64,000 bases of DNA from Botryosphaeria dothidea (Eukaryota; Ascomycota; Dothideomycetes; Botryosphaeriales; Botryosphaeriaceae): positions 1-64,000 of the forward strand of contig WWBZ02000010.1 in NCBI GenBank assembly GCA_011503125.2, read 5' to 3'. This document shows positions 22,801-33,879 of the stretch, in pieces (position 1 is the first letter of the stretch; each line of letters begins with the position of its first letter). The position numbers were made by a program, and so were the translations under genes. Below the pieces are notes generated by a model. It did not search any database, was not told the DNA's origin, and saw only the letters and a list, made by a program, of their open reading frames with translations.

Positions 22801-25271
22801 AGAAGCTCTTAAAGTAGATAAGAATAAGAGTACTAGAACCTCTAGTCCTATCTTAGTTCCTATCCCTCTAGAGAGTAGATAAATAACTATATTACGATAA
22901 CTAGTCTAAGGTAGAAATCTTTACTAACTAGTTCTTTCTACCTTCTAGGGCTACCGACCTCTTAGATCTAGATAGATATATATACCTAGTACTAGTAGAG
23001 ATTCCCTAAGACCTTACTAAAGAGTAGGTCCTCTATACTATTAAGAAGCTTTTCCTAGATAAGGTACTAGACCTAGATAAGATTACTAATAGATTTCTAA
23101 AGTAATACGCTAAGATACTAAGGGGACTTCTTACTAGGCTCTTCTAGAAATATCTCGTACTTAGATACTACCTTAGATAGTTTAAAAGCTCTATTACCGT
23201 AGTTCTTAGGAAACTATAGAGAGACGACTATACTAAAGCTAAGTTATTTAGACCGATTACTTTACTTAATACGCTAGGGAAGCTACTTAAGAGGATTATA
23301 GTAGATAGAATCTTCTAGGCTACTAAAGTATACGGCCTACTCCCTAATATATAGATAGAAGCTAGGAGAAATAGATCCGTAGTAGTAGCTCTTAATCTAC
23401 TTATAGAATAGATCTATACTATTTAGATATAAGACCTAGGGCTAGTAGCTTTAGTCCTTAGCCTAGATATCTCGGGAGTATATAACTACGTATCTTATAG
23501 AAGGCTTCTCTATAATATAAGAATAGTAAAACTCCTAGAATAGGTAGAAAGATTTACCCGATCCTTTCTATAGGACCGTACTACTTAGCTATCCTTCGGA
23601 GACTTTACTAGTCTACTAATCTAGACCTTAACCGGGATTTTCTAGGGATTCTTACTATCGCCGATACTCTACCTATTCTTTACTTCTAACCTACTTATAT
23701 AGCTACGTAGGAGTAATACCTTCCCCCTTAGATTCGTCGATAATACTAATATTCTAACCCTTAGTAGATTTATAGAATAGAACTATAAGATACTAGAGGG
23801 AGTATATTAAATTTACGAGCACTAGATAGCTATCTACGGGTTAGCTTTCTTGCCCGATAAGTATTACCTTACTTATTTTATAAGAAAACTAAGGAGATTT
23901 AATATAGTAGTAGGGATCCGTATCCCTGGATTTGCTAGATATCTAGAGCCGATAATTAAGATTCTAGGAGTCTACGTAGATAATAAGCTTAGATAGAGAC
24001 TCTATATTAGGGAAATAGGAGCTAAGGTAATTAAATAGTATATATCTCTCTCTAGACTCGCAGCGTCTACCTAGAGAGCCTTATTTACTAAAGCCCGCTA
24101 TATCTATACGGCCGTAGTAAGACTAGTTCTTACCTACGGCTATAGGATATAGTATATCCTAGAGAGAATTCTAGGGTAGAGGAAAATAGCTATCTAGCTA
24201 CTAAAGAAGATCTAAAACTAGTACCTACGTACTATCTTAGGGGCGTATAAGTTAACTAGTATATAAACCTTAGAGTATAAGATAGAGATTTCTCTACTCT
24301 TACTATACCTAGACGAACTAGTACTAGCCTAGGCTATTAGAGCTAGGAATAGCCTAGTCGCGGTAGTAGTAGAGGAAACTTACTAGAGTATTAAATAGAT
24401 AGCTCGGGCTACTCTAAGTACTAGAGGCGCCGCTAGCCCTACTAGAAGAACCCTACTTAGAAAAAAGGCAAACTTACTCCTTAACTACTACCTCTCTACC
24501 TACTAGAGTCTTCCGGAGCGAACGAAGCTACGTATAGTATATAGAAATAAGTAGAAGGAGAGATAGATAAAGTCTACTAGCTAGAGAAGATAAGATAAGC
24601 TAGTAGCCTAAAGTATATAGTAGAACCTAAAAATTAGATAAATCTATAGCGAACTATCTAAGCTATAGAGTATAATCGCTACTCTACTACGTATAGAGTA
24701 TATTAGACTAGAGGACTTCCTCTTAAGGCGTAAGGTACTAGAGTACCCTAGTTCTACCTATCTATACGGCTAGTATAGATAAACCCTAAAGTATATCCTC
24801 CTCTTCTACCCCTACTTCTAATAGGGTAGAGTATAGATACTCTAAAGAGTAGGGACTACGGACTACTACTCTCTTCTCTTAATAAAGAAGGGGATTAAAG
24901 TAGTAATAGACTAGTTCTTACGCCTAGGGCTGCTTAAGTAATTTAGCCTAGTAAGGAAACTAATATAGGAAGATAACTAGGAAGAGGAACTAGGAGGATA
25001 ACTAGAACTACTAGGACTACTAGAACCCGGATAACTACGAGGATAAGAACTAAAGAGATAGGTCTAGTAGGTAAATATAGGGCTACTATAGCAGCCGCTA
25101 CTAGTAAGAAGGAAAAATAAGAACTAATATAGGATAGTATACCTAGAGAGAGAGGAGGGGTTTTTGCTAGGCGAAAAGGTTTTCCCCCTCGTGTAAAATA
25201 ACTATAGATAGCTAGCCCCGTATAGACCCGTAAGGGAGCTATATCGGGAAGAAATAAATTTATCTATCTAT
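19893..25271 (+). mobile_element. LINE-B: full-length Tad-like LINE, RIP-mutated, with solo LTR inside
   Basis: Same family as LINE-A, with a shared 5' end (TAAGCTACGGCGCCGGGAGA) and (TCTA)n tail, bounded by a 15-bp TSD. ORF1 occupies about 20030-21440 and ORF2 about 21460-25040: endonuclease GDFNLYYPI near 21875, RT near 23400-23770, C-terminal Cys/His segment near 24770. The solo LTR at 22108-22339 interrupts the endonuclease region. Short patches keep unmutated CpA (for example near 23925-23940, CCTGGATTTGCTAG). Confidence 0.92.
22108..22339 (-). mobile_element. Solo LTR of the Gypsy-A family inside LINE-B
   Basis: A 232-bp inverted copy of the Gypsy-A LTR with a 5-bp TSD ATTAT (22103-22107 and 22340-22344). 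No internal element remains, so LTR-LTR recombination is the likely history. Confidence 0.93.
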
Positions 25272-25725
25272 CTATTATTCGCTCTTTTAAGACTTAGAAA
25301 CTAGAACTTATAAGTACTTCTATAGATAAGCCTATTAAGATACTTACGGATTATAAGAACTTAGAGTATTTTATAATAACTAAGTAGCTAACTAGCCGCT
25401 AAGCCCGCTAGGCTAAATTTCTATCCGCCTTTAACTTTATTATCTTCTACCGGCTAGGTAAATAAAAAGAGAAGCTAGACTCGCTTATAAGAAGAACGTA
25501 GAACTTATCGTAAGGAATTAACGACCTAAGGAAGTAATACCGGTTCTAATAACTACTTCGGGACTTAAACCTAGAACCTAATATAAAGATCGCTATTAAT
25601 TCTATCCTCTTTACTACTAATAATTTAGAGAAGAAGAAGTTAGACTCTTAAGAGCCGGAAGATAACTAGACTTAGGAAACCTAGGAAGCTTAGGAAACCT
25701 AGGAAGCTTAGGAAACCTAGGAAGC
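25272..25725 (+). mobile_element. Gypsy-A2 segment 5 (RNase H to linker)
   Basis: Colinear with about 12133-12570 of Gypsy-A1. It ends in tandem AGGAAACCTAGGAAGCTT-like units (25670-25725), the Gln/Glu/Thr-rich linker of pol. Gypsy-B inserted here, duplicating GAAGC. Confidence 0.87.
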
Positions 25726-25909
25726 TATTAGAGTCTAAAGCCTTAGAATTAAGCCTCAGAGGATTATCGGCAGATTACGTAACGCCAAGCCTTTCTTGTA
25801 TATAACTTTCCTCTTTCTTCTACGACTTCTTCTCTTTCTTCTTAAGTCTAGCTTAACGTACTTAGCGTAATAAACCTTTTAGCGATTATTCTAAGGTTAA
25901 GCCCTAATA
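25726..25909 (+). repeat. Gypsy-B 5' LTR
   Basis: A 184-bp LTR starting TATTAGAG (TGTTAGAG in the 3' copy) and ending CCCTAATA. It matches 37562-37745 and the inverted solo LTR at 46545-46728. Confidence 0.92.
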
Positions 25910-25960
25910 TTAGCTAGACTTTACCCATTAGATTTACTAGACATCGGATTACTAGCATAG

Positions 25961-26161
25961 TGTCACGATCCGGAGTAAGGTTAGGATTAACTTATACTTT
26001 CGACTGGCCGGATGCGAATAATCTTTTATCCACTTGGTTAAAGCTTTCCTAAACAGCGATAAAAGATAGCTTTCTTTCTTTTCTTCTTTCTTCTTTCTTC
26101 TTTACTCTAGAATCTTCGTTAATCGATATCTACTTAAACTTAGTTTCGTGCGACCGTGACA
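25961..26161 (+). repeat. Gypsy-C 5' LTR
   Basis: A 201-bp LTR, TGTCACG to GTGACA, with a pyrimidine-rich TTTCTTTCTTTTCTTC stretch near 26070-26100. It is slightly more RIP-altered than its 3' partner. Confidence 0.94.
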
Positions 26162-26205
26162 TTATTCTAGAGTTACCCAACTCTTCTAAGTCCTTAATAA
26201 CACCA

Positions 26206-26385
26206 GTCGATCGATTCCGCTCTCGACCTGTTATCCAAGGCACCACCTTACTAACCCTCAAACCCTTAACAATACCAGTCGATCGATTCCACTCTCGACC
26301 TGTTATCTAAGGCCCTACCTCACTTACTCCCTTTAAAAAGACCTCGGAGCAATAGTCGATCGATTCCACTCTCGACCCTACCCCT
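26206..26385 (+). repeat. Three spaced repeats in the Gypsy-C leader
   Basis: The motif AGTCGATCGATTCC-R-CTCTCGACC appears three times (near 26206, 26275 and 26352) at 70-78 bp spacing, ahead of gag. It is non-coding. Candidate roles are packaging or dimerisation signals in the genomic RNA; that is inference. Confidence 0.8.
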
Positions 26386-26455
26386 CTAAGGCATCACCTA
26401 CTCTTAACAAAATACTAATTAGTTAAACTTGTTCCCAATTCTCATTCCAGACACG

Positions 26456-27946
26456 ATGCCACCGAAAGCTAGACCCGAATCCTTACGTACGAGGCGCACG
26501 ACTTACGAATAGTACGAGGAGACACCCTCTACTAACGAACAAGAAGAGCTCTACCTAGAGCTACCACCCGACACTAAAAATTTCGAACCTCTTAACCTTC
26601 CTAACGACAAATACTAAGATAGGTATACGTCGTTTGCTGAACTCCTAAGGAACTCCCTACCTAGCAACGATATTCGACGTAACCAGCCCTACTCTGCCGA
26701 GAACTATACGCTAATCCCGTATAACGCTCGCACCTAGAAGGTATATCTTAGCGGCGCTAGAGAATCTAAAGAAGGAATTAACCTCCTTATCGAGAATCCC
26801 TAGTACCTACGTTACTAGATTATAGAATGGACTAGAGAGACTATTGGCCGCACCGCCTCTCTCGCAAATTAGCTTAACGAACTCTAGAAACAGAAAGACT
26901 CGAACGCAACCCTATAATAGCAACTACGGGCTGCAAATTAAGAAATCTAGAAACTACGCGCTCGGCTAAATGCTGACGATGATGGGGAAACAACTAATGC
27001 CTCGAACCAAACCCAAGACTCTATCCTCTCCCGAGCTGACCTAGCAAGTATTATAAGTCTTGTGGAATAGCAGAACACCACTCGCGGACCTCGACTTAAG
27101 ATACCAGACCCTCCTATGTTCTCCGGAGAACATAGGAGTAAACCCGACTTTCGAGCTTAGAAGAACAGCCTCCTACAGAAGCTTAACTCCTACGGAACCG
27201 ATACTCCTAAAACTACGAAACTCTCCTACATGTTAACCCGTACGGAGAGTAATGCACACGCTCAGTTAGCTCCTTACATAACCACGGAATCGAACGGCTA
27301 CTAGACGGTTAACGAAGCTCTAGATAAGCTAGCTAGTATCTATAACGATCTACTCTTCCGGTATAACAAGAAACGAGAACTCTAGAAACATTGGCAAGGT
27401 TTAAAGACCTTCTAGGAATACTACGCTAAGTTCTCCGCCCTGGCGGTAGAAGCACAGCTCCCTAAAGAGGAATAGGGAGAGGAACTTTGGACCCACTTAA
27501 ACGACGACTACCAGAAACGATTTATATACCTTCGCGCAGCTGGGATTATCGACTATACCCAGCTAGTTAGGGACTATAAGGTATACGACTCTACTCGGAG
27601 CTAGTGGAAGCAGAACCGTCCTGGCAAGCCTCCTATAGGAGATAAGGGAGGCAAGAAGGAAAATAAGGCTCTCCTTGGAGATAAGAAGAGATCCTACGAG
27701 CCTAAGCGGACTAAGCTAACCGACGAGGAACGAGAGAGACTCCGTCAAGAAGGGCGGTGCTTCTATTGCCGGGAGCAAGGCCATATAACTATGGATTGCC
27801 CGAAGAAACCCGCGGTAAAGCAAACCATTGCCGTAGTGAAACCCGAACCTCCTACTACGGGTCGGATTCTCGAACTCTTAGACTCGGAATCGGAAAACTA
27901 GAAGCTCCTAACAAAGTCGCGTCTAAGAGCAGGAAGGAACGAGTGA
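26456..27946 (+). pseudogene. Gypsy-C gag, Gln/Trp codons turned to stops
   Basis: The retrotransposon Gag polyprotein. ATG at 26456 follows the leader and opens a frame of 497 codons ending with TGA at 27944-27946. The N-terminal half is predicted disordered and charged. The capsid-like part lies at about 27100-27600. A canonical CX2CX4HX4C zinc knuckle (CFYCREQGHITMDC) is near 27762-27800, with all ligands intact. The internal interruptions are TAG or TAA where Gln or Trp is expected, with no indels, so the frame is colinear. Pol follows in the -1 frame, typical for Ty3/gypsy. Inactive as it stands. Confidence 0.85.
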
Positions 27947-27949
27947 TAC

Positions 27950-30900
27950 TTGGAGAAGTAATAGTAGATTTAGTTTGGCATGTAGTACCCGATGCAATGA
28001 TGGAAAAGTGTACTTTAACTTTATAAGGTAAAAGTCTTAGTACTAATGCACTTGTGGATACTGGAGCCTCAATCTTCGCCGCCATAGATCACCGTTTCGC
28101 GCAAAAACTCATGAAAACCCTGGGCATACAACCCATTCCTCTCTTAAAACCCTTGGATTACAGACTGGCAGACGGATCAGCAGGTCCTACTATTACTTAT
28201 CAGATCTGCCTACCGCTAATCGTACGACATCACTAGGAGAACTCCGCTCCCTTCCTGATTACGGAACTTGGAAAATACGATATTATCCTTAGAATTGGAT
28301 GGATAAAGAAGCACGGGGTTATTCTCGACCCATCATAGGACCAACTAACATTCAAAGATGGTTTCTGCGATCACCCGTGTCGTATACCCGAGCCTCTCGA
28401 ACTACCAAGCCCTAAAGCTCTAAAGGAACAAGGAGAAAAAGAACCGCTACCCGTCCGCATCCTACCCCGCCCGCGGTTAGGAAAGAATACCGAGCTATAG
28501 GATCAAAAAGAGAACCTACGGAAGATGAAGAAAGCCTTAGCCGGAGACCTACTCCCTTAAGAGAAGGGTTTAGAGGCGAGGGCAACTAAGGAACCGGCTC
28601 GCGATTTTCAAAACGAGAAACCAGAGAAGTTTTTTCGTACTATGAAGGAACCAGGGACCGAGATCTACCGATTTAATCTAAAGGATTTACATGAGGAAGA
28701 GATTTCCCGGATTTGTGCAATGCAGGAAGCCCTCTCGCCTACGACTTCCAAGGATACTCCCGAACCTAAGATTCCCGACTGGTTATAAGACTTAACCGAA
28801 GTTTTCTTAAAACAAAAATCGGACGTTCTACCACCGCATCGACCTTATGATCATCGAATCGAACTTAAAGAAGAACCAAATCTTCAAACCCCGCCACTCT
28901 ATCGTATGTCAACTGGGGAGCTACAAGCAATTAAGGAGTATATTTAATCGAACCTTGAAAAGGGATTTATCGAACCTAGCCAGGCTGCATACGGATCCCC
29001 TATCCTAATGGTAAAAAAGAAAGATGGAGGGTTCCGTTTTTGCGTTGACTACCGGAAACTCAATGCGGTAACCAAGAAGAACAAGTATCCACTACCCTTG
29101 ATCGACGAGACACTCTCGAAACTTAAGGGAGCACGATGGTTCTCGAAGATCGATATCCGACAGGCCTTTCACCGCATCCGAATGCACCCTAATTCGACGG
29201 ATCTTACCACCTTTAGGACAAGATATGGATCCTATAAATACTAGGTAATGCCATTCGGACTCTACAACGGACCATCGACTTTCCAAGGCTATATAAACAA
29301 CACCCTACTAGAGGGGCTCGACGCCTATTGTTCTATATTTATAGACGATATTATCGTCTATAGTAAGAACCGATCGGAGCATAAGAAGCACGTACGATAA
29401 GTTCTACAAGCACTACGGAAAGCAGGCCTCCAGGCCGACCTTAAGAAGTACGAGTTCATAGTTCCTAAGACGAAATTCTTAGGGCTAGTGGTTAGTCGAG
29501 AAGGAATCAGAATGGACCCGGATAAGATAAAGGTGATACTTAGCTGGGAAGCCCCGTTAAGTATAAAAGGAGTACAGTTATTTCTAGGACTATGCAACTT
29601 TTATCGAAGGTTTATCCGAGGTTACTCACTACTCGCAAAACCGCTTACGGACTTAACGAAAAAAGAGAACCTCTAGGATTAGACAACGGCATGCCAGCAA
29701 GCATTCGAGAGCCTAAAAACAGCGATTAGATCAGATCCAGTACTTCGACACTTCGACCCAAGGCGTACCGTATATATCGAGGCAGACTTATCGGACTACG
29801 TAAGTGGAGGAGTTCTAATGCAAAGGGACGACGAGGGAAAGCTCCATCCAATTGCCTTCTTTTCCCGAAAACTTACTCCTGCGGAATGCAACTATACTAT
29901 CTACGATAAGGAACTACTAGCAATAGTACGAGCATTCGAGGAATAGAGACCCGAGGCACTAAGCACCCAAGAAATGGTACAAGTTTTCTCCGACCATCAT
30001 ACGTTAAAGTACTTTCTCGAAACAAAGAAACTCTCCCGAAGACAGATCAGATGGATGGTCGCACTCCAGGATTACGATTTCCAGATTATACCAATAGCAG
30101 GAAAGGCGAACCAGCGAGCCGATGCCCTTACCAGAAGGGACCAAGACCGACCAACGGACCTAAAAGATGCACGTCTACAGTTCCAGGAGCAACCACTCCT
30201 AAAACCCGAACACTTCGCAAAAGAATCCTCCGCGATAGCCCCGATAGAGACAGAACAATTAGAGCCTCTTACTACGCAGTTACTTAAGGCTAATAAGACA
30301 AGCCCCGAGCTTAGTAGACTACGAACTCTATTCCTGGCTAACCCCGAGAAGATGCCGGGATACGAGTGTCGACAAGGTTTATTGCTCTATAAAGGACGCC
30401 TGCTAGTCGGACCTGAAGGGGGCTATCGAGTTAAACTGATCACTGAAGCCCATGAACAACTAGCCTCGGGACACCCTGGTACGGAAAGAACGTGGCAATT
30501 ACTAAAACCACGGTACTACTGGCCAAGAATTAAGGGAGACGTTAAACAGTTCGTAAGAAACTGTCACACCTGCAAACGGTCAAAGAACAAGAACGAGAAG
30601 TACAACGGACTGCTAAAACCCCTTCCCATCCCCTTCCAGCCCTGGAAGCACATCGCATGCGACTTTGTAACCCACCTACCACTATCCGAAGGAAAGGACG
30701 CTATTCTTACGGTTACGGATCGATTCTCTAAGATGAAGCACTTTATTCCTTGCACGGACGCTACTACTGCCCGAGAACTTGCAAAGCTCTATCTACACCA
30801 CGTCTGGAAGTATCACGGATTTCCTACCTCTATAGTATCTGATCGAGGACCACAGTTTATAAGCGAATTTTGGAGAGAACTCTGTAAGCTCCTAGGAATT

Positions 30901-31794
30901 GAGCTTTGCCTATCAACTCCCTACCACCCTGAGACCGATGGACAATCAGAGAACACGAATAAGGAGATGGAAGTCTACCTACGGAACTATGTGAACTACT
31001 ACCAGGATGACTGGGTTAATTGGTTACCGGCAGCCGAATTTGCGGCAAATGCAAACACCTCCTCATCACTATCCGTTAGCCCTTTCTTTGCTGCTTACGG
31101 ATACGAACCTCGACTCTCCTTCGATTGGATACCCGAACAAACCCTCGAGGACCCCATCGCTAACTGGAACCGAGAACAAGCTCAGGAGAAAGCTGCTAAG
31201 ATGCAAGGGATTTGGGAATGGTGTAGGATACAGCTATAACAAGCGCAAGAACGACAGACACGCTTCGCTAATAGAAAAAGGAAGGATGTATCCTACCAAG
31301 TAGGGGATAAAGTATTCCTTACTACACGAGATCTAAATCTAGGAAGACCCTCACGGAAACTCGGATGGACACGTATCGGACCATTTCCGATTAAAGAGAA
31401 GGCCGGGACGTCCTATAGGCTAGACCTACCGCCAGGACTAAATATCCATCCAGTACAACACACCTGCAAGCTTACGAAGGACCCGGATGACCCTCTACCC
31501 GGCCAAATCCCGGAACCACCTCCACCAATCGAAATAGATGGAGAGAAAGAATGGAGGGTCGAAAAGATCTTAGATTCGAAAATGGTACGGAAAGTTCTAC
31601 GCTATAGGGTGTAATGGGAAAACCATCCTCCAGATCCGCAATGGTATCCATGGCATAACTTTGACCACTCAGCGAAAAGAGTAAAGGAATTCCACGATAC
31701 TTACCCGGAGAAGCCTGGACCCCCGAAAGAACTCGAGGAATGGCTAAAGGAAGACGCCGCGGCAGTCGGAGCTCTCAGGTGTGAGCTGACTTGA
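27950..31794 (+). pseudogene. Gypsy-C pol: protease, RT, RNase H, integrase, chromodomain
   Basis: Frame -1 relative to gag. Aspartic protease with LVDTGAS near 28050. RT about 28900-29500: KKKDGGFRFCVDYRKLN near 29010, active site FIDDIIVYS near 29338. RNase H starts near 29770 (EADLSDY) and ends near 30120 (ADALTRR). Integrase: H-x-H...CHTC zinc-binding segment 30450-30580, then D (CDFVTHLP, about 30660), D (SDRGPQF, about 30840) and E (ETDGQSENTNKEME, about 30932). A chromodomain-like tail (WRVEKILDS...YRVxWENHP) is near 31550-31640. The stop is TGA at 31792-31794. The largest intact stretch is 29974-31239 (421 codons). Other breaks are single TAG/TAA codons. Confidence 0.92.
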
Positions 31795-31805
31795 AGGGGG
31801 GGTAC

Positions 31806-32006
31806 TGTCACGATCCGGAGTAAGGTTAGGATCAACTTATACTTTCGACTGGCCGGATGCGAATAATCTTTTATCCACTTGGTCAAAGCTTTCCTAAACA
31901 GCGACAAAAGATAGCTTTCTTTCTTTTCTTCTTTCTTCTTTCTTCTTCACTCTAGAATCTTCGTCAATCGATATCCACTTGAACTTAGTTTCGTGCGACC
32001 GTGACA
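31806..32006 (+). repeat. Gypsy-C 3' LTR
   Basis: A 201-bp LTR, TGTCACG to GTGACA, followed by TSD CATAG and resumption of Gypsy-B. Confidence 0.94.
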
Positions 32007-33760
32007 CATAGTCGCGCACTAGAATCACTAGAATTACTAGAATTATTAGAATCACTAAAGTTACTAGGAAACGGAATTATAACGCCTAAGGACTAATAGT
32101 AAATATAAGAGCCCCGAGAGGTAGCGTAGCTGCTATAGCAGATAATGGCCTAGATAAGCACGCTTATAACCAAGGTAGGGCAACTAGAAAAGGGGTAGGA
32201 GATACCGGAGAACGGAAATGAGGACACGTAACTACCTTCTCCTAAACTCTCCGGAAAAACTTCGGGAAGTATATTAACCTCGGCAAGCGACACGGCAGAA
32301 GGCAAGCCGACTAAGAACCTCGGACTCCTCGCAGAATTCTCCGGTAATAGGGATGAATTAGAACCCTAGATTGCGTAGGCACAGGCAAAGCTCGTAGTAG
32401 ACTACACGAGTTGCACTAAAGCTACGAAGTTTTTTATACTTTATAATCGGCTTAGAGGCGAAGTAGCGCGTTAGCTATAGCCCTAGGTGCAAGCCAGCAT
32501 TAATACGACTAGTATAACTGCTCAGTGCCTACTAAATCAGCTGCGCCTATTATTTGGCGACCCCTATATATAAGAGAAGGCCTAACGTAAGCTGCACAAG
32601 CTACGCCAAACCAACAAGCCCTTTATAGAGTACTTTACCGAATTCCGCAAGCTCGTGTTAGAGGCGGGAGGTACCAACTAGCCGGACGAGATTCTTAAGG
32701 CCTACTTAGAAGTAGGGCTTAGCTAGGAGCTCTAACGAAGCATAATTAGCCTTAGGAGCATAAGCTAGTCCTTTAAGGACTACTACACGGAGCTAAAACG
32801 TGTTAGTAACTAACTTAAAGCCTTTAACCTAAGGAATATAGGAAAGAAGCCCTAGCAGGGCTGGCAACAAGACTAGTGGCGTGGTCAAAATAAGGTTGGC
32901 TCGGCAGGGTCCACTGGCAGGCAGACAGGGTCCAAGCCAAAGCCGACCACGCCCTAGCAAGACAAAATGGACTAGGAACCCACAGGGCCTACAAGGGCCG
33001 CCTAAGGACGTCGTGTTAAGTAGGTAGACGAATAAGAGATGCAGAAACGCAAGGATGAGGGTCGTTGCCTACGCTGTGGCGACTCTAGATATAGGGTTGC
33101 CTAGTACCCATGGCTGCCACCAAGGAGGCTAGTAAGGCTTACAAAGCCTACCTAACAGGAGGAACACGTAGGACCGGAACTAGAAGACTTGGAGGACGAG
33201 TCCTCCTCCCAGCAGTCGGAAAACTAAAAGCTCCTATCGAAAATCGCAGGCAGAAGCCCATAGTGGAGGAAAAGTAGGAAGTACGGAACGAATGGCGCAA
33301 GCAGCAACGTAAGCTGGAACAAGATTTACTCCTTACCCTAGTCATAATTAATAAAGAGTCTTTCGGTAAAGCTCTCGCCGATACTGGTTATAAATTCTAC
33401 GCTATTATAAGCTACGGTTTTGCTAAACGCTGCAACCTCCCGCGTATAAAGATCTCCCCAAGGACACTAGACGGACTTACACCTATAGGATAGAAAATAG
33501 ACGAGGTTGCCTAGGCTGAAGTAGACATTAGAGGCCACTGCTAGAAGCGCATATTCTTCTACATCGTGCCTAGGCTTTCCGGTTACGACCTAATATTGGG
33601 AAGCCTATAGATGGTATAGGAAAAAGCGGTACTCGATCAAAGTAAACGGACTATTACCTTTAAGGACATAGGGCTAGTAGTGAAATAAGCAATAGATCTT
33701 CCTAGCCCCTAGGGCAAGCTCATCGGAGCCTCTACCTTTAGTTACCTCTTAAGGAACCGA
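32007..33760 (+). pseudogene. Gypsy-B gag and protease remnant
   Basis: Capsid-like sequence at about 32480-32830 (RLLFGDPYIQEKAQRKLHKL and a following helical region). A Lys/Gln/Gly-rich linker follows, then a knuckle near 33067 reading CLRCGDSRYRVAQYP with two ligands altered His-to-Tyr and Cys-to-Tyr as RIP would do. A protease-like ADTGYKF occurs near 33377 and YDLILGS near 33588. A tandem stretch of GAATCACTAGAATTACTA type at 32019-32060 precedes it. Stops fall at Gln codons. The frame start is not resolvable. Confidence 0.7.
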
Positions 33761-33879
33761 GAAAAGAAAGGATACTAAGTCTTTATAGCGAGCCTAGCGG
33801 ATATTAATAAGGCTCTTTAAGAGAAAACCCCTACGGATACTTAGGCCCGGCTATCTAGCTGGGTGGACCCTCGATAGAT

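Larger units (their letters stand above)
25961..32006 (+). mobile_element. Gypsy-C: complete, relatively young Ty3/gypsy element
   Basis: 6046 bp with two 201-bp LTRs (25961-26161, 31806-32006) that start TGTCACG and end GTGACA, so both keep canonical TG...CA ends. The TSD is CATAG (25956-25960, 32007-32011). A polypurine tract (GAAGGGGGGGG) is at about 31794-31803. The LTRs differ at only a handful of sites, mostly C/T in CpA context. Gag and pol are readable apart from scattered TAG/TAA. Confidence 0.95.

Noticed and set aside
29092..30755. Antisense frames within Gypsy-C pol
   Set aside because: They are shadows of the plus-strand RT and integrase, which carry the catalytic motifs.
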